Virus record (IMG/VR): IMGVR_UViG_3300042691_042025 | Location: 1 to 41,615 of that record | Strand: one strand, 5' to 3' | DNA: 41,615 nucleotides | Source: a virus | In this document: piece by piece, positions 31,579 through 39,800 of the stretch | Numbering within the stretch: position 1 is the first letter of the stretch | How the letters are laid out: each line of letters starts with the position of its first letter | Position numbers and translations under genes: made by a program | The notes under the pieces: generated by a model | Seen by the model: only the letters and a program-made list of their open reading frames with translations | Database searches by the model: none | What the model was told of the DNA's origin: nothing

Positions 31579-32709
31579 ATGGATTATTCCGCTGAAATGG
31601 TGAACTCGGGCTTCATCGAGCGCCTCGAGACTGAGGGTCCGACGAAGACCGCCGCCGCTAGCCTGAACTACATCAAGGACCGCCTGCGCGAGTCCAGCTT
31701 CGCCGACATGATCGTTCCGAACGAGCGTGTTGTTCGTGGCGACCTGCAGCGCAGCACCGAGCACGACACCCTCGTGAAGATCGTTGACATCGAGCCGGGC
31801 AGCCGGGCGATGGCAGTCAACTTCCGTGGTCAGCCCACCGCTGAGTACGTGAACGGCAAGCGCTACGCCATCGGCTTCTTCACCATCTCGAGCCTCCGGT
31901 TTGAGATCGTCGAGCAGGAGCTCATGGCATACGAGATGCCCATCACCAAGATCATTGAGGAGAACAGCCTCAAGGATATGGTGGAGGTCAAGGACCGTGA
32001 GTTCCTGAACCACGTCGAGTCGTGTATCAACGCGATGCAGGCCGAGGGCAACAGCGGGAGTAGCGCGTTCTCCGTTTTTGGGGGCCAGCGCACCGTCTCC
32101 AAGATCAAGGGCGTCCTCGCTACCCAGTCGGGGGGCGGAGCCACGGACTACACCCCGTACGCCATCCAGCGTCAGGATATCGTCCGCATCAAGAAGCTCC
32201 TCAAGCAGCAGATCACGGTCTCTGGCGAGACTGTCCGTGCTGGCCGTCTGAAGCCCGCGCTGATGCTGATGACCGAGACTGACGTGGACGACTTCGACCA
32301 GTGGACCCACGAGGACTACGGCGATCGTCTCCAGAGTGAGACTCTTCTGGACGGCTACACCTACTCCAAGGTGCTCGGCCTTCGCATCATCCGCACCATC
32401 AAGAACGACATCCTGCGTGAGGGCAACGTCTACGTCTTCACTGCTCCCGAGTTCTTTGGTCGCAACTACACCCTGAACGATGTGAAGTTCTACATCGACA
32501 AGGTTGCGAACCGGATCTTCTGGCAGGCCTGGATGGACGTGGGCATGGGCTTCGGCAACATCGCCGCGGTGGTGAAGCTCGAGCTCTACGCGGGTGACGC
32601 GACCAACGCGGCTGCCACATCGGTCATCCCGGTTGAGGAGAGCGCCATCGGTGCTCTGAACAACAAGGCAGCCGACGGCCTGACCTTCCCCAGCATCAAC
32701 GTCTTCTGA
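31579..32709 (+). CDS. Major capsid protein (HK97-fold type), 376 aa
   Basis: The gene follows a TAGGAGA ribosome site and has the strongest codon bias in the window, as expected for the most abundant virion protein. The N-terminus (MDYSAEMVNSGFIERL) leads to T-K-T-A-A-A-S at residues 22-28, the best candidate for prohead protease cleavage. The body has the order of helices and strands seen in HK97-fold capsids of myoviruses: an N-arm, a long helix (VEVKDREFLNHVESCINAMQ), an A-domain with PALMLMTETDVDDFDQW, and a C-terminal beta region with NRIFWQAWMDVGMGFGN. Two hairpins follow the stop. Assignment is by length, pattern and context. Confidence 0.85.
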   Translation: MDYSAEMVNSGFIERLETEGPTKTAAASLNYIKDRLRESSFADMIVPNERVVRGDLQRSTEHDTLVKIVDIEPGSRAMAVNFRGQPTAEYVNGKRYAIGFFTISSLRFEIVEQELMAYEMPITKIIEENSLKDMVEVKDREFLNHVESCINAMQAEGNSGSSAFSVFGGQRTVSKIKGVLATQSGGGATDYTPYAIQRQDIVRIKKLLKQQITVSGETVRAGRLKPALMLMTETDVDDFDQWTHEDYGDRLQSETLLDGYTYSKVLGLRIIRTIKNDILREGNVYVFTAPEFFGRNYTLNDVKFYIDKVANRIFWQAWMDVGMGFGNIAAVVKLELYAGDATNAAATSVIPVEESAIGALNNKAADGLTFPSINVF

Positions 32710-32719
32710 CATAGAAGAC
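32701..32719 (+). terminator. Small hairpin over the capsid gene stop
   Basis: GTCTTC...GAAGAC flanks the TGA of the capsid gene with a seven-base loop. It is the first of two hairpins after this highly expressed gene and may stabilise the 3' end of its mRNA. Confidence 0.4.
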
Positions 32720-32736
32720 CGCTGGTCGGTCAGTTC

Positions 32737-32765
32737 GGCCCCGGTCCGTCTATCGGGCCGGGGCC
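32737..32765 (+). terminator. GC-rich hairpin after the major capsid gene
   Basis: GGCCCCGG and CCGGGGCC form an 8-bp stem with a 13-base loop in the 77-base gap before the next gene. It is followed by CTTCACTT, not a true U-tract. Partial termination or mRNA stabilisation would reduce expression of neck genes relative to capsid protein. Confidence 0.55.
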
Positions 32766-32786
32766 CTTCACTTAGAGAGGACGCAT

Positions 32787-33359
32787 ATGAAGATCGTGAT
32801 CCAGAACTCCGTCAGAGACATCTCCACGCGTGAGCTTCGTAGAAAGAGCCCGGGCGAAGTAGTCGCTGCTCCTTTGATCGCCGGCGCCCGCCTTCCCCCG
32901 AGAAGAAGTAGGACGGTAGACAGCGATATCCTCAACCAGCGCGACATCGAAACAATCTGTCGGATGCTGGAGTGTGGGGTCGTCCGAGTCTTCTCTGCCT
33001 CTCCCTACCTCCCGCTTACCGAGGAGAGCATTCGCAAGCTGCGTGTGAGTGCAGTACACGAGGAGCCCGTCCCGGAGCCGCCCCTCGATACTTCGAGTCC
33101 GGTGTTCCCGGCAGTCGCCGAGCCTGAAGCTGCACCCGAGGTGAGTGAGGAAACAGCAGAGGAAGCTCCTGTAGCTGAGCCTGAAGATGCGCCCGCCTCT
33201 CCAGAGCATACCGATCTTCGGGCAGAGCTTATGGCTCTGAAGAACGCCGATCTTCGTGTGCGCTTGGCAAAGTTGGGCGGTGGAAATGGAGCCGGAATGT
33301 CGAAGTACCAGCTCGTAGAGGCCATCCTCTCTGTGAGCTCTGAAGGGGAGGCACAGTGA
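32787..33359 (+). CDS. Unknown neck-region protein with C-terminal SAP-like motif, 190 aa
   Basis: The N-terminal ~95 residues form a small mixed domain (MKIVIQNSVRDIS..., LNQRDIETICRMLECGVVRVF). A long acidic Pro/Glu/Ala-rich linker follows (about 92-145). The C-terminal ~40 residues (LRAELMALKNADLRVRLAKL...MSKYQLVEAIL) resemble a helix-extension-helix/SAP-like unit, which in other proteins binds DNA. A GAGAGGA ribosome site precedes the ATG, and the stop overlaps the next GTG start (GTGA). A head-completion role is likely from its place after the capsid gene. Confidence 0.6.
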   Translation: MKIVIQNSVRDISTRELRRKSPGEVVAAPLIAGARLPPRRSRTVDSDILNQRDIETICRMLECGVVRVFSASPYLPLTEESIRKLRVSAVHEEPVPEPPLDTSSPVFPAVAEPEAAPEVSEETAEEAPVAEPEDAPASPEHTDLRAELMALKNADLRVRLAKLGGGNGAGMSKYQLVEAILSVSSEGEAQ

Positions 33360-33823
33360 TCGTTCACAACATCAGCGACCGGCCGAATTCGACCGCGGTT
33401 CCTAGCGCAATCTACATTGGTAGTACTTTGATTCGGCCCGGCAGATTTGCCGAGGTTCCCGACTCAGACATTACGCCAAAGGTTCGAAAGCTCCACGGAT
33501 CCCACATTTGGATCGGCAACACCCTCCACGGAAGGTTTTCTTCGACCAGCAAGGGAGCCCTTCGTGCGCTGACCACAAGCGCTCCTCCGATGACGATCGA
33601 CGAGGCGCGGGCGTTCCTCAATGGACTGCCGCGAGAGGAGCTACTCTCCCTGTGCACGCAGGTCTCCCCTCCGGTCTCGTTCGCGAGAGCCCCCGGCGCA
33701 GCCATGCTGGCGATCCTCATCTCTCGCGCCCTGTTTCGAGAAGACGCATCCGCCAACCCCGAGTCGTTCTTTTGGCTTCGCAGATGGACTCGTCATGGCA
33801 ACGAGTATGAGGAGCGTGACTAA
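33356..33823 (+). CDS. Unknown neck-region protein, 155 aa
   Basis: It starts with GTG in a GTGA overlap and ends in a TAATG overlap, so it is translationally coupled on both sides. The N-terminal part is a small beta domain (YIGSTLIRPGRFAEVPDSD, HGSHIWIGNTLHG). The C-terminal part is helical (SIDEARAFLNGLPREELLSL-like helices, then AAMLAILISRALF). I do not recognise a family. Context suggests a connector or head-completion protein. Confidence 0.6.
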   Translation: MIVHNISDRPNSTAVPSAIYIGSTLIRPGRFAEVPDSDITPKVRKLHGSHIWIGNTLHGRFSSTSKGALRALTTSAPPMTIDEARAFLNGLPREELLSLCTQVSPPVSFARAPGAAMLAILISRALFREDASANPESFFWLRRWTRHGNEYEERD

Positions 33824-34323
33824 TGTCGTTCGAGTCCACAACGGTCATCCCTTCGGCAAGCAAGCGGATGAACGAGATTGTAGCGATGATTCGTCTCTTT
33901 CTGCGCGACTTTCCCGAGCTCAATCGGTTGATCGCTGGGGAGGAGACGAGTGATCGTATGATCGCGTGGGCGGTGGCTGACATCCTCGCAGACTACAACG
34001 GCACCCCTCCGTTCATCGGCAACACCAGCCTTCGAAACTTCCCCAATCTCAGCATGTTGAAGGACGGGGTTGTCTCTCAAGTACTCGAGTCTGTTGCAAT
34101 CCTACAAACTCGAAATCAGATGCAGTACTCAGATGGTGGTATTTCTGTGTCTGTGTCTGACAAGGCTCCGATGCTGATCCAGTTCGCTCAGATGTTTCGC
34201 AATAGATACGAGCAACAGAAAATCCGCACTAAGTCTTCGCTGAATGTGGAGTACGCATTTGAAGGTGGAGGCGTTGAGTCTGAGTACTTCGTCATTAATG
34301 GCGTGTACTTCTCAAACTTCTGA
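33823..34323 (+). CDS. Unknown neck or connector protein, 166 aa
   Basis: A helical N-terminal half (MNEIVAMIRLFLRDFPELNRLI, then MIAWAVADILADYN) is followed by a region with ISVSVSDKAPMLIQFAQMF and a C-terminal beta hairpin. Proteins with this layout occur as head-tail adaptors in other myoviruses, but I cannot assign the family. It is coupled to the previous gene by TAATG. Confidence 0.6.
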   Translation: MSFESTTVIPSASKRMNEIVAMIRLFLRDFPELNRLIAGEETSDRMIAWAVADILADYNGTPPFIGNTSLRNFPNLSMLKDGVVSQVLESVAILQTRNQMQYSDGGISVSVSDKAPMLIQFAQMFRNRYEQQKIRTKSSLNVEYAFEGGGVESEYFVINGVYFSNF

Positions 34324-34330
34324 GGTACTC

Positions 34331-34852
34331 ATGGAAGAGCTATTCTCCAATCCGAGCTCACCTGTTCCTGATGAACTCTGGAAGTCCCCCTCAGTTCAAG
34401 AGCGGCAACTGGCTGCGGTTGAGTTCTGGGCCGAGCTCAAAGGCTTGAACAAAGAGGCAGCGGACAAGGTTCCGTTGATCAGACGCATCCGTGATCTTGC
34501 TGCGCATCCCGATGCTCCGGCACGAGGGACAGCTGCAATTATGGGCGCACTAGTTGCCGGAGAGAACGTCCTAGGCACAAGAAAGAAGCCCCAGGATAAA
34601 GAACTGGAAGTTGCCCCTGGGGTCTTTACAAAGAACCCAAGTAAGCAGCAACTTGACCTTCGAGAGCGCCGCGCTGCCCTACAGGAGCGGGCAGCTCGAG
34701 GATCCTCGAGTAAGCTCCGAGATAAGTTGCAGGACACTAGAGAGCGCGCTGCCCAGCTAAGTGCTGAAAACAGGGCTCTTTCTACGGCCCTAAAGGGCGT
34801 AGTTGCAGCTGGCGGGGCATACGGTCTCACTCGCCTTATGCGCAAGAAGTAG
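34331..34852 (+). CDS. Unknown helical protein, 173 aa
   Basis: I place the start at the ATG at 34331 (MEELFSNPSS), with TGAGG upstream just after the previous stop; the longer frame from 34244 overlaps the previous gene by 80 bases. A helical N-terminus ends in a K-E-A-A motif (LNKEAADK). A short Ala/Gly stretch (GTAAIMGALVAGENVLG) follows, then a long charged coiled coil (DLRERRAALQERAARG...) and a C-terminal Gly-rich hydrophobic helix ending in RLMRKK. This pattern is shared with the putative internal proteins. Function unknown. Confidence 0.6.
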   Translation: MEELFSNPSSPVPDELWKSPSVQERQLAAVEFWAELKGLNKEAADKVPLIRRIRDLAAHPDAPARGTAAIMGALVAGENVLGTRKKPQDKELEVAPGVFTKNPSKQQLDLRERRAALQERAARGSSSKLRDKLQDTRERAAQLSAENRALSTALKGVVAAGGAYGLTRLMRKK

Positions 34853-34854
34853 TC

Positions 34855-35730
34855 ATGCTCCAGTTTCGAAACGAGCGAGTGCTCTCCTTCTCCCTGAACT
34901 ACTACGATGTGTTTTGGGAGATTGAGCCTACGACCGAAGATCTGCAGCAGTATGCGTTCTACGTTGAGCGCTCTGAGGCAGAGGCCGGTCCTTGGGACGT
35001 GATTGCTGGTCCTTTGATTGATCAGTACTTTATCCGTGACAATAGTATTCACGGCATCACTACCAACGCTCGGACGATGTACTACCGTATTCGGTGTAGG
35101 CACGTACCGTCCTCCAAAGAAATCTACTCAGCCACAGTAGACAGGGAAGGATCTCCCAACCTGATGGCCACGGAGATGATCCGTCTCGAGCGCGTCCTTT
35201 TCGAAGAGTTTGTAGGTGTTCGTTGCTGGCTCTTTCCCCGAAGATCTTTCGGCCAGAGATGCCCGAACTGCTACGACTCTATTCTCGGGAAAACAATCGA
35301 CTCCAGATGCCCTACCTGCTGGGGAACTGGCTTTAGTGGTGGGTACCACTACCCAACGGCCTTTTGGGGACAGGTCGATGCGATGCCAGAGACAGACCAG
35401 GTGACGACCGAGGATCATCGAAGAGTGCAGATGGCGCAGATGCGCTGCGGGCCCAGTCCCGGGATCAAGCCCCTCGACCTGATCATCGACAACCAAAATC
35501 GGCGCTATAGAGTTGTAGAGTCGGGTGGTACTACCCTTTCTGGAGCTCTCGTACGCGCGGAGCTCAAGATGGTCCTCATTCAACGAGGATCCATCGAAGA
35601 TAAGATCCCTCTCAAGGTAGACACTTCAACAGTGGTGCTTGTCCCGCCAAGAAGCTTTCAGAATGCGCATACGCAAGAAGGCTCTAAGGCTACATCCATC
35701 GACGTTTTCGGTCTATATGGGGTACGATAA
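34855..35730 (+). CDS. Neck/tail-connector-type protein with zinc-like CxxC pairs, 291 aa
   Basis: The N-terminal ~95 residues form a beta-sandwich resembling a fibronectin type III domain (VFWEIEPTTEDLQQYAFYVERSE...). A cluster of two pairs, CPNC and CPTC, lies at about 138-160, followed by WGTGFSGGYHYP; this combination recurs in head-tail joining proteins of several large phages. The C-terminal half is beta-rich (IKPLDLIIDNQNRRYRVVES). It is coupled to the next gene by TAATG. Connector role inferred from motif recollection and position. Confidence 0.55.
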   Translation: MLQFRNERVLSFSLNYYDVFWEIEPTTEDLQQYAFYVERSEAEAGPWDVIAGPLIDQYFIRDNSIHGITTNARTMYYRIRCRHVPSSKEIYSATVDREGSPNLMATEMIRLERVLFEEFVGVRCWLFPRRSFGQRCPNCYDSILGKTIDSRCPTCWGTGFSGGYHYPTAFWGQVDAMPETDQVTTEDHRRVQMAQMRCGPSPGIKPLDLIIDNQNRRYRVVESGGTTLSGALVRAELKMVLIQRGSIEDKIPLKVDTSTVVLVPPRSFQNAHTQEGSKATSIDVFGLYGVR

Positions 35731-36026
35731 TGAGTGACAAGCCTGAACGTAAGCAGAGAGTTGCCGAGATTGTCGCGTACCCGGCACTCGCCGCAGGTGC
35801 GGGCTCTCTTCTGGGTGGCGTTGCCGGAGGGCAGATTACAAAGACTGTGCTCACCTCTCCTGGGATCTCTGAGCGAATCTCAAAGATGTCGCCTGCCTCC
35901 AGACGTAAACTTCTATCGACCCTACAGTCTGCAGGTGCCGGAGTTGCGGGTACGGCTGCCGCACTTGGAAGCTACGCGCTATCAGAGCACATCCGTGATA
36001 AGATGGAGAAGAGGGAGCAGAAATAG
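35730..36026 (+). CDS. Small two-segment Gly/Ala-rich protein, 98 aa
   Basis: Two hydrophobic Gly/Ala-rich segments (residues about 17-34, LAAGAGSLLGGVAGG, and 67-84, SAGAGVAGTAAALGSYAL) are separated by a basic linker (ERISKMSPASRRK). Both ends are charged. This is a minimal form of the paired Gly-rich hairpin seen in larger proteins here. A holin-like or membrane-active role could be proposed, but the position among neck genes makes a virion component just as likely. It is coupled to both neighbours by one-base overlaps. Confidence 0.6.
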   Translation: MSDKPERKQRVAEIVAYPALAAGAGSLLGGVAGGQITKTVLTSPGISERISKMSPASRRKLLSTLQSAGAGVAGTAAALGSYALSEHIRDKMEKREQK

Positions 36027-36865
36027 TGAGTTTTGCACACGTAAGACGCGAAAGCCTGCAGATCGGGATCGGAGACGACCCCGCTGTCTACGCTATGCGT
36101 CTATACGTCCAGTACCTTCAGGGCCTCTTCAACTGGATGCCAGCGGGATCTTTCCACTGGGAGCCTAATGATGAGATCACTGAGATTATGATTCGGGGGC
36201 AAGCGCCCCTCAATACAGAGGTCGTAGGAAAACGGCCTGCGATTACTGTAGTAATGGGACCATACCAATACGCAAACATTGGTATAGATAATCTTCTCTC
36301 GTATAATCCAAAAACGGGAGCAAGGACTAGAACCGACCTCATAACCGGCCATCTGGTGGTGTACACTCTGGCCGACTCAGATATTATCGCGATGCGGTTA
36401 GCCCATCTGGTATCTCACCATACTAGGGTGAACCAACGGCTCCTCGAGAGCCCTGGCGGCTTCCATGCCATCGCAAGGCCTTCCCCCACCATCAACTCCC
36501 CCAGTCCTCCTGGACAACTAGTAATGGGAGATCCTGGCCAGCTGATCATGTGCCAGGTTAATATCCCGTTTCAACTTCAGTGGACTTGGGAAACAACCCC
36601 AAAACAATCGGCTCAGTTCAGGTCTCTCGATCAAATCACCGGGTCTCGGCGCGCATCTGAGTACGAGTTTGCTCCCGACACGACCGTATCCTCAATAAGA
36701 CTGGCGATGAACACCGATGACGTACGAGTGCGTCGGCTTGGTGGTAATAGAATCGTCAGCAGGACCAACGGCATCCCGACATCTCAGAGACCTGTGACAG
36801 AAGTAATTCACTCGGGAATCAATGATTTCCAAGTATCTGGCCTTGAAGACTTCCAGGACGAATAG
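36026..36865 (+). CDS. Unknown tail-completion-type protein, 279 aa
   Basis: GTG start overlapping the previous stop. The protein is mixed alpha/beta: an N-terminal helix pair (DPAVYAMRLYVQYLQGLFNWMP), a beta core (RPAITVVMGPYQYANIGIDNLL), a loop rich in Pro/Ser (about 155-175) and a beta-rich C-terminus. The position directly before the sheath gene fits a tail terminator or neck protein. No family is recognised. Confidence 0.6.
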   Translation: MSFAHVRRESLQIGIGDDPAVYAMRLYVQYLQGLFNWMPAGSFHWEPNDEITEIMIRGQAPLNTEVVGKRPAITVVMGPYQYANIGIDNLLSYNPKTGARTRTDLITGHLVVYTLADSDIIAMRLAHLVSHHTRVNQRLLESPGGFHAIARPSPTINSPSPPGQLVMGDPGQLIMCQVNIPFQLQWTWETTPKQSAQFRSLDQITGSRRASEYEFAPDTTVSSIRLAMNTDDVRVRRLGGNRIVSRTNGIPTSQRPVTEVIHSGINDFQVSGLEDFQDE

Positions 36866-36876
36866 GAGTAGCTCCC

Positions 36877-39800
36877 ATGGCAAGTGAGAACCGCCCCGGC
36901 GTAGTCGTAGTTCAGGAGCTCCGTGAGACTCCTGCCGCGGTTACCGCCCCTACCCTCAACCCTGTGGTTGTAGCTCCCTGCTTTCAGATCGTTAGCGCGA
37001 TTGATAGCTCTGGCTCAGTGAACGGAGACGCCGAGTACACCACGCAGCGGTACGTACAGGCGGCCGTTGCCGTTACTCAGGCAGAGTTTCCTGACCCGCG
37101 AAACAACATCGATGAAGTAAACATCGATGAGACCCAGGTGGGTGCCCGTCTTCTTTACGCGGGTGCGCTGACCACCCTTCCGAGAGGGAGCCACGGAAGC
37201 ACGGGCTCTGCGTTCCTGGCTGCGGCGAACGACGCTCGGCGCGCAGTGGTCATCTTCAACTCTGGGTCTACTACGACCTTCGACTTCGGCGCCACGACTC
37301 GACTGCTGAACATCAAGGCCAACAGTCCGACGGACACCAGTCCCACAGTCGTTAGTCTGACCGGCGCAATGAGCGCTGCGGCAGTTGCTGCGGCACTCTC
37401 TACGGTTCCTGGAATCATCGCTACCGCGTACGAAAATGGGAGCAGTTTTGCTGGGTCCAGCACAAACGCTCGAGTGGTTGTCCAGAGTCGGGCCTTCGGG
37501 GCATCGTCATCGATCTCCATTACGGGTAGCGCGCTTCCTTTCCTCACCGATGGAGAGTCTTCGGCTCTTGTAGCTGGGGACCTTTACCGAGTAGAGGGGG
37601 CTGGCTTCCGCGGGCAAGACGACCTCGACGGAGACCTTACTACTCCCTGGATTCAGTTCCACATTGGAGCTGTTCCTTCTGGTCCGTTCCGTCTCGAGAG
37701 CAAGAGCGGAGAGCTGTTTTCCGCTGAGGCCGCTCCCCATGTCTTTGCCGGCTCGGGCGCGACCATTCCTCTTCGTGCTGCGACCGCCACGGCCCCAGGA
37801 GACGAGTTCTGGGCAGACGGCAGTCAGGTCTCTGGGGCTGTCGTTACCGCTGTGGAGCCGTCGCGCTTCAAGCTGGGCATCCTGGATTCCGCGAGATCGA
37901 CGTTTGACGCAGATGGCGTGCTGACCTCCGCGGTGTATTCCACTGTGGAGATTGCCACTCCGTCCGCGCTGATCCCCTTCTCTCCGGTGTTTGCGTACTT
38001 CATCGCGAACAACCTCGTCTGGGGCTCGGTGACTCCGGCCCCCGAAGCTGCCGTGCTGACTGGAGATGACTCTGACGCTATCGACGCGCTGCCGGCGCAG
38101 TTGATGGGAGCGCAGTTCTCCTCAACGATTCCTGTCCTGACCGGAGGGACAATCTCCTTCCGTATCGTAGAAGATGGAGTCACGCTGGATGACGTGACGC
38201 ACACGTTTACTGCCGCCGTGGGTAGCGACCTCACCGCTGCGGTGGCGAGCTTGAATGCAAACCCCAACCTCGCTGCGCTCACGTTTGTCACTGGCACGGT
38301 CGGTTCAAACAAGATCCTGATGATCAGCACCGTGAAGCTCGGCGCTGATCAGAGCGTGACCATCCTTCCCGGAGGCTCAGCTGCACTGCACACCACGTTT
38401 GGTCTGGCGGCCGGAGATACAGCCGCCGGCGTCGATGTGGAGTACGCAGAGCGCGCATCCGTTGCTACTGCGTCCGTTGATGAGGGTCACCCGGACCCTG
38501 TCACGCTTACCTTTAGCATCACGCACATCGATGGAAGTGAGTTCGAGTGGTCTAAGGCCGTAACAGGAGGAAAGGCTTCAATCGCCGCGTTTGCGGAGGA
38601 GCTAGCTGGTGGGGCAGCTGTTAGCGGCGTCTACAAGATCTATTTTCAAAATAGCAGCAGCCTCCAGCATCTGATCGACATGACAGTCGACGGTGAAAAT
38701 CTTGTATTCACGTTGGTTCGCGGTGGTAACGGCAACGACCTCACAGTTTCGGTGCCTAACGCAAGTCGTGTTGCGTTTCCTGTTGGGGATGATGGCACTA
38801 ACCTAGCTGAGACTGGTGTAGGAGCAGACACTCTCAATGGAGAGCGCCTCACCTTCACGCTGGACAGCAACCCGCAGGTTTACGAGGTGGACTTCACCTC
38901 CAACTCTCTGCGCGAGGCTGTCAATGCGATCAACGACGCCGTCGGTGGCGCAGTTGACATCGCTAGTGAGGACGGCAACGCGCTTGTCCTGACCAGCGCG
39001 TTCGCGGGCACGGCATCGTCTGTTGATGTGGTGAATGATGGCGCTGGGTCGATCCTCTTCGATAGCTTTGCCGCGGAAGGCGCAGGTCGTCCGAACCCGA
39101 GCTTCTATGTAGATGGAGACGGCACCGCGCACATCGGTCCCCACGTCCTCCGCAACCGGAGCACAGGCCTGCCGATTGACCTGAGCGCAAGCGGGGCTCG
39201 GATTTACTTCGATTACGTCGGACTTCGTCTCGACGTGACGGCATCCGCGGCCAATCCGGCGTTGCTGACCTTCTCCGATGTGGACACGATGGTCGCTGCC
39301 ATCGGGCCCATCTCCACGGAGAACCCGCTGGCTCTGGCGTGTTTCCTGATGCTCCAGAACACGCCGTCGCAGTCGGTCTCGGCTCTCGGCATCGCTGCTG
39401 TGAACGAGGCTGCTCCGATGGGTACGACCACGGCGCACCTGTCGGCGCTGACCTTCCTTGAAAGCAAGGATGTCTACGCCATCGCCCCCATGACGGACGA
39501 CCCCTTCGTTCAGCAGCTCTACTCGGCCCATGCCGAGAGTATGTCTGCGCCCGAGGAGCGCGGAGAGCGCATTGTCTTCCTGTGGCAGGGCCCTCCTACC
39601 CGGGAGATGGACACGTCGATCCTCGCGGGCTCTGATGCTCGAGTCAACGGCGCACCCAACAGCATCACTCTCGGCACCACGCCGATTGAGGGGATCGCTA
39701 CGCTGGGCCTCGATCCTGCAGAGCTCTCCTTCGACGACAGCATCTACCTCGAGCTCGTGGTCACGATGCTGGGGGAGACCAACGTCTACAAGTTCTCTGT

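Noticed and set aside
31552-32712. A 386-codon minus-strand open frame
   Set aside because: It mirrors the major capsid gene exactly and is explained by that gene's GC-rich third positions. The product is full of Val/Leu/Asp/His without domain pattern.
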